Of a DNA stretch of 6,243 bases, positions 1 to 5,612 are shown piece by piece (the stretch's first letter is position 1; the number at the start of each line of letters is the position of its first letter). Made by a program: the position numbers and the translations under genes. Below the pieces are notes generated by a model. It saw nothing but the letters and a program-made list of their open reading frames with translations. It was not told where the DNA came from and did no database searches. This DNA is from Dehalococcoidia bacterium (GTDB lineage Bacteria; Chloroflexota; Dehalococcoidia; UBA1151; UBA1328): NCBI GenBank assembly GCA_030745955.1, contig JASLNQ010000132.1, positions 1 to 6,243 on the forward strand, in the 5' to 3' direction.

Positions 1-135
1 GTCGATGCTGGCTTCGACGGCTGCGATCTTGCCGTTTTTCACTGCTATATCGAGGGTGGCATCGATGGCGTTGGCAGGATCGAGCAACCGGCCGCCGGAG
101 ATCACGAGGTCGTAGGGGGTTGGTTCAGTTGACAT
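1..135 (-). CDS. Amidohydrolase-superfamily metallohydrolase (dihydroorotase/deacetylase-like), N-terminal fragment
   Basis: Reading the minus strand from the ATG at 135-133 gives 45 uninterrupted codons that run off the left edge. The peptide begins MSTEPTPYDLVISGGRLLDP and continues with NAIDATLDIAVKNGKIAAV. The pattern 'YDLVI-GGR-LDPANAID...DIAVKNGKIAAV' is the first beta-sandwich segment typical of amidohydrolase-superfamily enzymes such as dihydroorotase-like deacetylases and hydantoinases. These are cytoplasmic metal-dependent hydrolases that cleave amide, ester or ring C-N bonds. The metal-binding HxH motif comes after this segment and lies outside the window, so neither subfamily nor substrate can be set. 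No good Shine-Dalgarno precedes the ATG (upstream reads ATCCCCAACCA). The same-strand neighbour enolase-superfamily gene ends 548 bp upstream, so a shared transcript is possible but unsupported. Family call fairly sure, exact function unknown. Confidence 0.8.
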   Translation of the reverse strand, partial: MSTEPTPYDLVISGGRLLDPANAIDATLDIAVKNGKIAAVEASID

Positions 136-217
136 TGGTTGGGGATCGCGGGATCACTAATTAGAGTTGAGGTCATGATTGTGACTCAGGATGGGGTGAA
201 CTGTCATCCGGTCATAG

Positions 218-425
218 CAGCACATTTACCGCGACAAGGCTGCCGTTGACAAGCCTCCGAGTCCCTGTCATCTCGACCGGGTTGGCCGTACCTGGTCCCT
301 TCGACATCGAGATCGGAAAGGCCGTCGTCGTCCGAGACCCCTGGGGCAACGAATACACCCTCCTGGACCTCAGCAAAGGCACCTTCGACACCGACGCGGA
401 GGGGAGGGTGACTGGGGTGAGTTAG
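218..425 (+). pseudogene. VOC-family (glyoxalase/bleomycin-resistance fold) C-terminal remnant
   Basis: From 291 to the TAG at 423-425 the plus strand reads PGPFDIEIGKAVVV, then RDPWGNEYTLLDLSKG, then TFDTDAEGRVTGVS. 'RDPWGN' followed by 'LLDLSKG' is the typical last beta-strand region of vicinal-oxygen-chelate proteins. Upstream the homology seems to switch frame: 218-253 in the next frame gives QHIYRDKAAVDK, while after about 255 the first frame gives LRVPVISTG. Together they read like one VOC helix and strand broken by a frameshift around 251-258. A stop (TAG, 215-217) closes the upstream frame, and nothing VOC-like is visible between it and the neighbouring gene start at 135. About half of a normal VOC domain (roughly 110-130 residues) is therefore missing. 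I read it as a decayed gene with no expected product. The 147-codon open frame on the opposite strand is a shadow. The exact left boundary is uncertain. Confidence 0.6.
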
Positions 426-452
426 GGCGGGTGGTGTGAGTAGGCAGGTGCA

Positions 453-621
453 CGCGACCCCGCCCCGGGTCCTTCGGCTGCGCTCGGGAAATGGGAAGAG
501 GTGGTTGAGCGAATGGTGGTCGCAGGTTGGGGTTAGATTCCTCAGCTTCGGTCGGAATGAGGGTGGGTGGATCGGTCGCGACCCGACCCCGGATCCCTCG
601 GCTTCGATGACTTTGCTCGGG
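453..621. repeat. Three degenerate copies of a GC-rich intergenic repeat
   Basis: The stretch between the VOC remnant and the enolase-superfamily gene has no credible gene. It holds related segments at about 453-490 (CGCGACCCCGCCCCGGGTCC then TTCGGCTGCGCTCGGGAA), 535-563 (AGATTCCTCAGCTTCGG then TCGGAATGAGGG) and 577-621 (CGCGACCCGACCCCGGATCC then CTCGGCTT, an insert, and GCTCGGGA). The first and third align over nearly their full length, with the third carrying about ten extra bases; the middle one shares the 'TTCGGCT..GCTCGGAATGA' core. That core resembles short dispersed repeats common in intergenic DNA of many environmental bacteria, a resemblance from memory. The function is unknown. The downstream flank is rich in GGGTGGGGT runs. 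Confidence 0.5.
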
Positions 622-683
622 ACGCGTTGCCTTGAGCTTCCAGTCATTTCTGGCCTTTATGTCCGGAATGGGGGTGGGGTGGG

Positions 684-1853
684 TTAGTACTCCCTGAGGG
701 AGCCGTCGGGGTTGATTAGGGCTGGTCGGTTGTAGGGGAGTGGTGGGTGGTGTTTGAAGGCTTCTTCGTTTAGTTCGATGCCGATGCCGGGGGTGGTTGG
801 GATTTCGATGTAGCCCCCTACCCGCTTGATGGGCTCTTTCACGAGTTCGGCCTTGATGCCCGAGTCGTCGTCGAACGGATATTCCTGCACCGGAATGTTG
901 TGGGTAGCGGCGTCAATCTGGACGCACGCCGCGGTCAGGACGCAGCTCAGCGGGTTGTGCGGCACGACGCCTACGTAAGCGGCCTCGGCGATGGCGGCGA
1001 TTTTCTTCACGTTGGTGATACCGCCGGCAAGCGAGAGATCGGGCCTGACGAACGCCGCACCCTGGTGGTTCAGCAGGTCGCGAAACTGGTAAACGGTGTA
1101 AAGGCGCTCACCCATCGCCAGCGGGATCGGCTGTTGTTGGGCGACCCAGCCCCACTGGTCCATGTTTTCCGGCTCGATAGGGTCCTCGAAGAAGTAGAGG
1201 TTGAAAGGCTCCAGGGCCCTACCGACACCGATCGCCTCGGCCGGGGTGAGCCGGTTGACCACGTCGATCATGATGTCGACATCGGGTCCCACGGCCTCAC
1301 GCACGGCCGCCAGTCGCTCAACGGCGTTGTTCTGCATGCCGGTGAAGCTCATGTTTTCGAGTCCGCGGCCCTCCTCGAAATCGGATACTCCGAAGTCGCC
1401 GAACGGGTAGAGGCGGACCGCCGTGAAACCCTCTTCAACCCGCGCCGCCGCCTGTTCGGCAAGCTCCGAGGTCGAACTGCCGCCAAGGTGCGTGTAGAGC
1501 CGCACTTTTTCCCGTGTGGGACCGCCAAGAAGTTCGTAGACGGGCTTTCCGAGCGACTTGCCCTTGATGTCCCACAGTGCGATGTCGATAGCGCCCATGG
1601 CCGCCATCATGTCGGACCCGCCCCTGAATAGCTGACGCCGGAACATGTGCTGCCAGTGCCGCTCGATTTGAAGCGGGTCCTTGCCGACCAGGTATTCGGC
1701 GCAGTACTCGACCCCGGCCCGTGGGACAAAGGGGGTTCCGCCGGTCCCGGAGGCCGGGTGGAGCTCGCCTACGCCGGTCAGGCCTTCGTCGGTCTCGACC
1801 TTTACGTAGTTGAACCTTGAGACGGGGAGTGTGGTTACCGCTGTGACTTTCAT
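684..1853 (-). CDS. Enolase-superfamily enzyme, mandelate racemase/GalD/ManD-like (acid-sugar dehydratase-like)
   Basis: 389 residues, ATG at 1853, stop TAA at 686-684; a weak purine stretch (AAGAAAG) precedes the start. The N-terminal capping domain (about 1-120) carries the typical 'VKVETDEGLTGVGE' near residues 17-30; the barrel follows to about 360. Metal ligands are visible as D197 (MIDVVNR), E223 (FFEDP) and E249 (AMGER), each 26 residues apart as in mandelate racemase. D272 (RPDLSLAGG) and H299 (VVPHNP) have the 27-residue spacing of the His-Asp catalytic dyad. Two usual positions differ: the KxK site reads R147-L-Y149 (VRLYPFGDF), and the D-x-H histidine of galactonate and mannonate dehydratases is V199. 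The RLTP and QEY segments resemble mannonate dehydratase. Members dehydrate or racemise sugar acids in the cytoplasm by abstracting a proton alpha to a carboxylate. The gene diverges from the oxidoreductase across 278 bp. Superfamily sure; substrate unknown. Confidence 0.93.
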   Translation of the reverse strand: MKVTAVTTLPVSRFNYVKVETDEGLTGVGELHPASGTGGTPFVPRAGVEYCAEYLVGKDPLQIERHWQHMFRRQLFRGGSDMMAAMGAIDIALWDIKGKSLGKPVYELLGGPTREKVRLYTHLGGSSTSELAEQAAARVEEGFTAVRLYPFGDFGVSDFEEGRGLENMSFTGMQNNAVERLAAVREAVGPDVDIMIDVVNRLTPAEAIGVGRALEPFNLYFFEDPIEPENMDQWGWVAQQQPIPLAMGERLYTVYQFRDLLNHQGAAFVRPDLSLAGGITNVKKIAAIAEAAYVGVVPHNPLSCVLTAACVQIDAATHNIPVQEYPFDDDSGIKAELVKEPIKRVGGYIEIPTTPGIGIELNEEAFKHHPPLPYNRPALINPDGSLREY

Positions 1854-2131
1854 CGTTCTTTCTTGCTTTCGTGGGGCAGGGTGGGTTCCAATGCGAGACG
1901 GTCGGTTGGTGCCGGGTCACGCATGCCCGTTCGACCGCGACAGTCCAACTGGCAGCATTGAACACCCACCGGCACGGATAGGCAATAGAGGCCGAACGGC
2001 GGTTTCGGGCACGCCCGGAAAGAATAGACCGGTGTTAAAATCGCCGGGCATTTTCCGGGTCGAACCAGGGAACACGTTCCTGCGATCGGCTTATTGATAC
2101 TCAAGCATTCTGGCTAAAAGGATCGGTATTC
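1854..2131. promoter_or_regulatory. Divergent intergenic control region with inverted repeats
   Basis: This 278-bp gap separates two divergently read genes, so promoters for both must lie here or further upstream. The half nearest the oxidoreductase contains three symmetrical elements: an exact 8-bp inverted repeat CCCGGAAA (2014-2021) / TTTCCGGG (2052-2059); inside it a near-palindrome AAAATCGCCGGGCATTTT (2037-2054); and GGAACACGTTCC (2069-2080) with 5-bp arms. Clustered palindromes between divergent catabolic genes are what operators for a local repressor or activator would look like, but no regulator gene is in the window and none matches a consensus I can name. A TGATACT at 2095-2101 could be a -10 box, though no convincing -35 is placed upstream. 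AAAAGGA at 2116-2122, nine bases before the ATG at 2132, is a good ribosome-binding site for the plus-strand gene. Confidence 0.5.
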
Positions 2132-3304
2132 ATGGAAGGACCTCTTCTCGTCGGATTGGTTGGCGTTGGCCAGCGAGGGCTTCAGCACGTCAATGCGCTG
2201 ACAGCGATGCAAAAAGACGAAATCGTTCAGATCACGGCACTCGCCGATCCGTATCCCGAAAACCTGGCCGAGAACAAGATAACGCAGTTCGTTCCCGACT
2301 ACTCTCCCGCCGGGGTGAAGATGTTCGATAGCGCCGACGGCATGATCGAGTCGGGCCTTGTCGACGCCATCTGGTTCGTGATCCCACCGAACCAGCACAA
2401 GGGCGAGATCGAGCGGGCTGCCGAGCGGGAAATAGCGATCTTTGCCGAGAAGCCACAGTCGCTGTTTCTCGACGACATTATTAGTCAGGACGTGGCGATC
2501 ACGAAGGCGGGCGTGCCCAGTACGGTCGGGTTCCAGATGCGGCACGACCGCGGTTATACCGATATCGCGGCCTACCTCGAGGACAGGTGGGTGGCCGCAA
2601 TGACGATGATCGCTGAAGGGGGTGTCGAAGGCCACGGCGTGAAGCACACCCATACCGAGGAGCAGGGCGGCCCGGCCAACAGGGTCTGGACCGCCAACCG
2701 GGCATGGTCGGGGACCTCGGTGGTCGAGGCCGGCATTCACCAGACCGACATCATGCGGTACTGGTCCCACGACGATGTTGAGTGGGTGCGTGCGACGTAC
2801 ACGGAGCGGCCCGCGGAGCTGCACGAGACCGAAGGCGACAATCCGATCGCCTACACGGTCACATACGGGATGAAGAAGGGCGGGATTGCCAACCTGCTGT
2901 TCACCAAGCCGGCGCGCTCGTACTACAACGGTCGCTTCGACTACATCATCCACACGCATGGCACGATCAAGCTCGAGGACGATTTTGTCGACTATCGGTT
3001 TGATGGGGACTGGCCGCCGGAAGAGAAGCCGACGATTGAGCAGGTGCGGAAAGTGATTTCACCCGGACCGCACAACACCGCGATGGGTGGGGAGAGCACC
3101 AGGGGGATCTGCGAGGCGTTTGCGACATCGATTGTCGAGAGCAAGCCGGAGAACCGGCTGAACTCGTTCAGTTCGTCGATCAACTCGCTGGCTGCTGTGC
3201 TTGCAGCGAACATTTCGAACGATCTCGACGGTGAGAAGATCGTTGTCGATGAGTTCATTAACGACGAAAAATACGCGCAGTACCGGAAGAACCCGAACAG
3301 GTAG
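2132..3304 (+). CDS. Gfo/Idh/MocA-family NAD(P)-dependent oxidoreductase
   Basis: 390 residues, ATG at 2132 behind AAAAGGA with a 9-base spacer, stop TAG at 3302-3304. The N-terminal Rossmann domain opens with GLVGVGQRG (G11-x-G13-x-x-G16), the dinucleotide-binding loop, followed by 'ALADPYPENL' (residues 36-45) at the end of the second strand. 'FAEKP' (104-108) is the family's EKP motif, whose lysine (K107) sits at the active site. 'GIHQTDIMRYW' (201-211) supplies the conserved histidine region of the C-terminal alpha/beta domain (G-x-H-x-x-D). The length is in the usual range for the longer family members. These cytoplasmic enzymes oxidise or reduce a hydroxyl of sugars, inositols or their acids using NAD(P). 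Placement 172 bp before a sugar-acid-dehydratase-like gene on the same strand, and opposite another, suggests that it acts in the same pathway. Family very likely; substrate and direction cannot be read. Confidence 0.93.
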   Translation: MEGPLLVGLVGVGQRGLQHVNALTAMQKDEIVQITALADPYPENLAENKITQFVPDYSPAGVKMFDSADGMIESGLVDAIWFVIPPNQHKGEIERAAEREIAIFAEKPQSLFLDDIISQDVAITKAGVPSTVGFQMRHDRGYTDIAAYLEDRWVAAMTMIAEGGVEGHGVKHTHTEEQGGPANRVWTANRAWSGTSVVEAGIHQTDIMRYWSHDDVEWVRATYTERPAELHETEGDNPIAYTVTYGMKKGGIANLLFTKPARSYYNGRFDYIIHTHGTIKLEDDFVDYRFDGDWPPEEKPTIEQVRKVISPGPHNTAMGGESTRGICEAFATSIVESKPENRLNSFSSSINSLAAVLAANISNDLDGEKIVVDEFINDEKYAQYRKNPNR

Positions 3305-3388
3305 GGGCCTGGTTATTTCCGCCGGGAGGGTGCGGGATTATCGGTGGTGAGGCATATGCTGTTGAAGACCATCCGCTGAGGGACGGCG

Positions 3389-3430
3389 TTCCCCTTCACC
3401 CCGCCCTCTCCCTGATGAGAGCGAGTTTTT
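3389..3430. repeat. Pyrimidine-rich repeat-like element with weak hairpin and T-run (possible terminator)
   Basis: Between the oxidoreductase stop and the next gene, TTCCCCTTCACCCCGCCC continues into TCTCCCTGATGAGAGCGAG and then TTTTT. CTCTC (3406-3410) and GAGAG (3417-3421) form a 5-bp stem with a 6-base loop; five Ts follow at 3426-3430 after a 4-base gap. The 'CCCTTCACCCCGCCCTCTCCC' composition resembles dispersed hairpin repeats of the 'CCCTCACCC-CCCTCTCCC' kind seen in many bacterial intergenic regions (from memory). As a terminator it would be poor because the stem is short and the T-run is offset. The rest of the gap (3305-3388 and 3431-3461) shows nothing I can support. Confidence 0.35.
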
Positions 3431-3461
3431 CCGGTGGGCTCGATGATCACCCAGGACTATC

Positions 3462-3479
3462 AGGAAGAAATGAAAATTG
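3462..3479 (+). promoter_or_regulatory. Ribosome-binding site and competing starts of enolase-superfamily enzyme 2
   Basis: AGGAAG at 3462-3467 is a clear Shine-Dalgarno. Two starts follow. TTG at 3477 has a 9-base spacer and lies in the frame of the long coding region. ATG at 3470 is only 2 bases after the AGGAAG and encodes MKIVGFR before a TGA at 3491-3493, out of frame with the main gene. MKIVGFR looks like a normal enolase-superfamily first beta-strand, so the ATG may be the ancestral start now separated by one extra base. Spacing favours TTG; protein similarity favours ATG. Confidence 0.5.
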
Positions 3480-4664
3480 TCGGTTTCAGGTGAGTGGTTT
3501 GCTCCAACTGAGCTCGAATTCAGCGCGATCCATGTCAGGGCGAAGACTGAATGGGCACATCTGTCGCTTGGCGATGGATCGGGGACCGTCGGGCAGGGTG
3601 AGATCACATCAACCCAGCTGGCGAGCGAGGTCGCGTCCACAGTGGCTCGGCTGGCGAACCGTATCCGGGGACGGCGGTTGTCTTCCGACACCGATGTCAT
3701 CGCGCTGAACGGCCTTACGACCGGGCAGCTGGAGGAAGACCAGGTCCTGGCAACCGCGGTGAGCGGTCTTCGCTGTGCGGTGACCGATGCGCTTGCGCAG
3801 CGCGCCCAGCTGCCGCTGGTGGACTATCTGCGGGCGCTGTACGACCACGAGGGGACCCCGGAGCGCAGTGTTCAGCTCTACTCGAACATCAATCGTTCGA
3901 TGCTCCCCGACGACAACGGACCGGTAGACCGTTCACCCGATTCGTTCGCGGAAATGGCCTCGCGGGCGATGGAGGCCGGTTTCACGACGGCGAAGTGTGC
4001 GCCATTCGACGAATGCAAGGCACCGTTCAAGTCGACGGGCCTACCGCGAGAGGCCGAACCGGGACTGGAACGGATTCGGGCAGCTAAAGCAGTGATTGGT
4101 CCCGAGCGCACGTTACTTGTCGACTGTCATTCGCGGTTCGATCTCGAATCCGGGCTGGCGCTTGAACCTGAGCTTCGTGAGGCAGGGGTCGGTTGGTACG
4201 AGGAGCCGGTCGATCCGATCCATGACACCGACGACCTTCGGAAGATCCGGGATAACGCCGAGTTGCCGATCGCCGGGGCGGAACACGGGTATGGCGTGGC
4301 TCTGTTCACGAGACTGATGGAGGAAGACGCGCTCGATGTCGTGATGCCCGATGTGAAGTTCTGCGGCGGTCCAGCTGAGGCATACCTGATCGGCAGTGAG
4401 CTTGAGGCGCGATGGGATAGCTCGGTTTCCATGCACTGCCCTTCGGGTCCGCTGTCGTTGCTGGCATCTGCGCACGCCACTGCGGCGTTCGGGAACAAGA
4501 TTCTGCTTGAGCACGCGGTTTACGAGGTAGAGTGGCGTCACGAGGCGATGGAGCCGTTCGAGCAGGTCGAAAGCGGATACCTGGTGCTGCCGGACGGGTT
4601 CGGTCTTGGCGGCAGGGTGGATCCGGTTGCGGTGGCGATGCGGGGTCGTTCCTGGACTGAGTAA
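3477..4664 (+). CDS. Enolase-superfamily enzyme 2, mandelate racemase/GalD-like (acid-sugar dehydratase-like)
   Basis: 395 residues if translation starts at TTG 3477; stop TAA at 4662-4664. The capping domain contains 'HVRAKTEWAHLSLGDGSG' and 'VGQGE' (about 19-42), then helices to about 130; the barrel follows. Metal ligands visible are D216 (LLVDCHSR), E242 (WYEEPV) and E269 (AGAEHG); the last spacing is 27 rather than the usual 26. H218 two residues after the first ligand is the D-x-H histidine seen in galactonate and mannonate dehydratases, and D292 (MPDVKFCGG) with H320 (SMHCPSGP) fits the His-Asp dyad. K173 (TAKCAPFDE) occupies the second-strand lysine position. A full acid/base set therefore seems present, so the barrel is probably functional. 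The reaction is likely dehydration of a sugar acid, substrate unknown. It follows the oxidoreductase by 172 bp on the same strand. The start is doubtful because an ATG with a typical N-terminus lies in another frame. Confidence 0.88.
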   Translation: MSVSGEWFAPTELEFSAIHVRAKTEWAHLSLGDGSGTVGQGEITSTQLASEVASTVARLANRIRGRRLSSDTDVIALNGLTTGQLEEDQVLATAVSGLRCAVTDALAQRAQLPLVDYLRALYDHEGTPERSVQLYSNINRSMLPDDNGPVDRSPDSFAEMASRAMEAGFTTAKCAPFDECKAPFKSTGLPREAEPGLERIRAAKAVIGPERTLLVDCHSRFDLESGLALEPELREAGVGWYEEPVDPIHDTDDLRKIRDNAELPIAGAEHGYGVALFTRLMEEDALDVVMPDVKFCGGPAEAYLIGSELEARWDSSVSMHCPSGPLSLLASAHATAAFGNKILLEHAVYEVEWRHEAMEPFEQVESGYLVLPDGFGLGGRVDPVAVAMRGRSWTE

Positions 4665-4680
4665 CCCACCAGTGGGGATT
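4664..4680 (+). terminator. Weak hairpin followed by a short T-run after enolase-superfamily enzyme 2
   Basis: Immediately after the stop codon, CCCACCAGTGGG can fold with a 4-bp stem (CCCA/TGGG) and a CCAG loop, or as a 5-bp arm pair with a 2-base centre. ATTTTGT follows from 4678. The position is right for a terminator, but the stem is very short and the T-run interrupted, so the strength is doubtful. Confidence 0.3.
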
Positions 4681-4697
4681 TTGTCAGGAACGCGATA

Positions 4698-4728
4698 GGG
4701 TGCTGGTTTCGCGTTCGCGACACCACCC
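4698..4728. repeat. Imperfect inverted repeat upstream of the release-factor gene
   Basis: The core TCGCGTTCGCGA (4709-4720) has perfect 5-bp arms around TT. The symmetry extends outward, with GGGTG (4698-4702) facing CACCC (4724-4728) and GT facing AC, interrupted by a three-base bulge (CTG, 4703-4705) and one mismatch. No T-run follows, so it is not a standard terminator. It lies about 75 bp before the GTG start and could be an operator or a transcript hairpin; its function is unknown. The rest of 4665-4801 shows no promoter I would defend. Confidence 0.35.
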
Positions 4729-4787
4729 GGGGTCCCGCTGCAGGGGTCGGGAATTCGGGTGTGGATGTGATTGATGTTTTCTGGAGT

Positions 4788-4792
4788 AGGAG
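4788..4792 (+). promoter_or_regulatory. Ribosome-binding site supporting a GTG start
   Basis: AGGAG at 4788-4792 lies nine bases before the GTG at 4802 and is the reason for choosing this non-ATG start for the release-factor gene. Confidence 0.7.
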
Positions 4793-4801
4793 TGCTCGGT
4801 C

Positions 4802-5578
4802 GTGCCTGTCGATTCCGGTGCTAGCGGCCCCATACTGACTCACCGCTCCCGGTTGCTGGAGCGGCTAATCGACTTCGAGATCGAGGTCGGGGCGGAGTTC
4901 GTTGTGGAACTCCTACCACACGGCTACGTGTTGCCTGGAGAATGGGAGTGGCTCCCACGGTCGGCTGGAGAATCGGAGAACGGGATCGTTCTGATCAATG
5001 CCGAGGTCCGTCCGTCCGCTTTGCAACCCCGGGTAGCCCTGTTGCCGCCGTTTCCGATCACCGATACCAGTAAGTCCAACTCGTTTGACGACTTGCGCAA
5101 GTTCATTTCTGAGCCGAGAGCGGTAGGAATCATCCTTTTGCGACTGGGGCATTATGCGGTCGGGATCGCTGAGGATGGCGAGCTGGTTACCACCAAGTCG
5201 GGAAGCCGGTACGTTAAGGGTCAACATCGGAAGGGTGGGCAGTCGTCGAACAGGTTCAGGCGCAACCGTGAGAAGTGGATACGCGAGCTGTTCGATAGCG
5301 CGGGCGAGATCGCCAAATCGAGGTTCAGCGAGTATCCGGGCCAGATCGACCATCTCGCCCTGGGTGGAGACCGGGTGGTTCTCGGACAGTTCCTGAAGCG
5401 TGTGAAGTTGCCCGACGGCCTGGCGGAGCGGGTATTGCCGAATCGACTGCCGGTCGATCAGCCGGGGCGGAAGGCGCTCGACACTGCCGTGCACGATGCG
5501 TGGTCGTTCAGGGTCTTTGAACCGGCTTCGGATGTTGGTGACCGGGTGACCTGCCCCCCAATAACTAAACCAGGGTGA
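4802..5578 (+). CDS. acVLRF1-type (Vms1-like) peptidyl-tRNA release factor, 3' end supplied by an IS
   Basis: 258 residues from GTG 4802 (AGGAG nine bases upstream) to TGA 5576-5578. The diagnostic segment is 'TTKSGSRYVKGQHRKGGQSS' (130-149) plus 'NRFRRNREKWIRELFD', the basic loop and following helix of VLRF1 domains related to eukaryotic Vms1/ANKZF1 and eRF1. G145-G146-Q147 is a canonical GGQ, the tripeptide that inserts into the ribosomal peptidyl-transferase centre to hydrolyse peptidyl-tRNA. A predicted beta-strand region precedes it (VGIILLRLGHYAVGIAEDGEL, in two parts 108-116 and 117-127), and 'HLALGGDRVVLGQFLK' (184-199) matches the later eRF1-like strand and helix. The bacterial form is known from Actinobacteria and Chloroflexi. 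The role is presumably release of chains from stalled or split ribosomes, by analogy with Vms1. Residues from about V249 (VTCPPITKPG) are read from the IS terminal repeat, so the native C-terminus is altered. Family likely; activity untested. Confidence 0.82.
   Translation: MPVDSGASGPILTHRSRLLERLIDFEIEVGAEFVVELLPHGYVLPGEWEWLPRSAGESENGIVLINAEVRPSALQPRVALLPPFPITDTSKSNSFDDLRKFISEPRAVGIILLRLGHYAVGIAEDGELVTTKSGSRYVKGQHRKGGQSSNRFRRNREKWIRELFDSAGEIAKSRFSEYPGQIDHLALGGDRVVLGQFLKRVKLPDGLAERVLPNRLPVDQPGRKALDTAVHDAWSFRVFEPASDVGDRVTCPPITKPG
5547..5560 (+). repeat. Putative left terminal inverted repeat of the IS3-family element
   Basis: TGACCTGCCCCCCA marks the boundary between the release-factor coding sequence and the IS leader. 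It starts with TG and has the C-run typical of this element group. The matching right repeat is outside the window, so the end is inferred from pattern only. TGACC also occurs at 5538-5542 just upstream, which leaves a small ambiguity in the exact boundary. Confidence 0.6.
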
Positions 5579-5612
5579 ATGTTAGAAACTCTGGTTAATG
5601 AAGGGGGTAGAA

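Noticed and set aside
204..647. Minus-strand open frame of 147 codons
   Set aside because: It covers the VOC remnant in antisense plus the repeat region; its composition is low-complexity P, R, G and S and it matches no family I recognise.
900..1631. Long plus-strand open frame (243 codons)
   Set aside because: It lies fully inside the minus-strand enolase-superfamily gene, which has all its catalytic motifs; the shadow is rich in R, G and D with no domain pattern.
1435..1965. Minus-strand open frame of 176 codons overlapping the enolase-superfamily start
   Set aside because: It overlaps the real gene in another frame and is dominated by arginine-rich shadow sequence.
2114..2959. Long minus-strand open frame (281 codons)
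   Set aside because: Antisense to the Gfo/Idh/MocA oxidoreductase, whose dinucleotide-binding loop and EKP motif are clear; the shadow has no recognisable domain.
4913..5494. Minus-strand open frame of 193 codons
   Set aside because: Antisense shadow of the GGQ-containing release-factor gene, caused by high GC content at third positions.
5598..5612. Upstream ATG as the orfA start
   Set aside because: AAGGGGG lies inside this extension, directly before ATG 5613, and the family N-terminus MPRKRHSPEQ begins at 5613.
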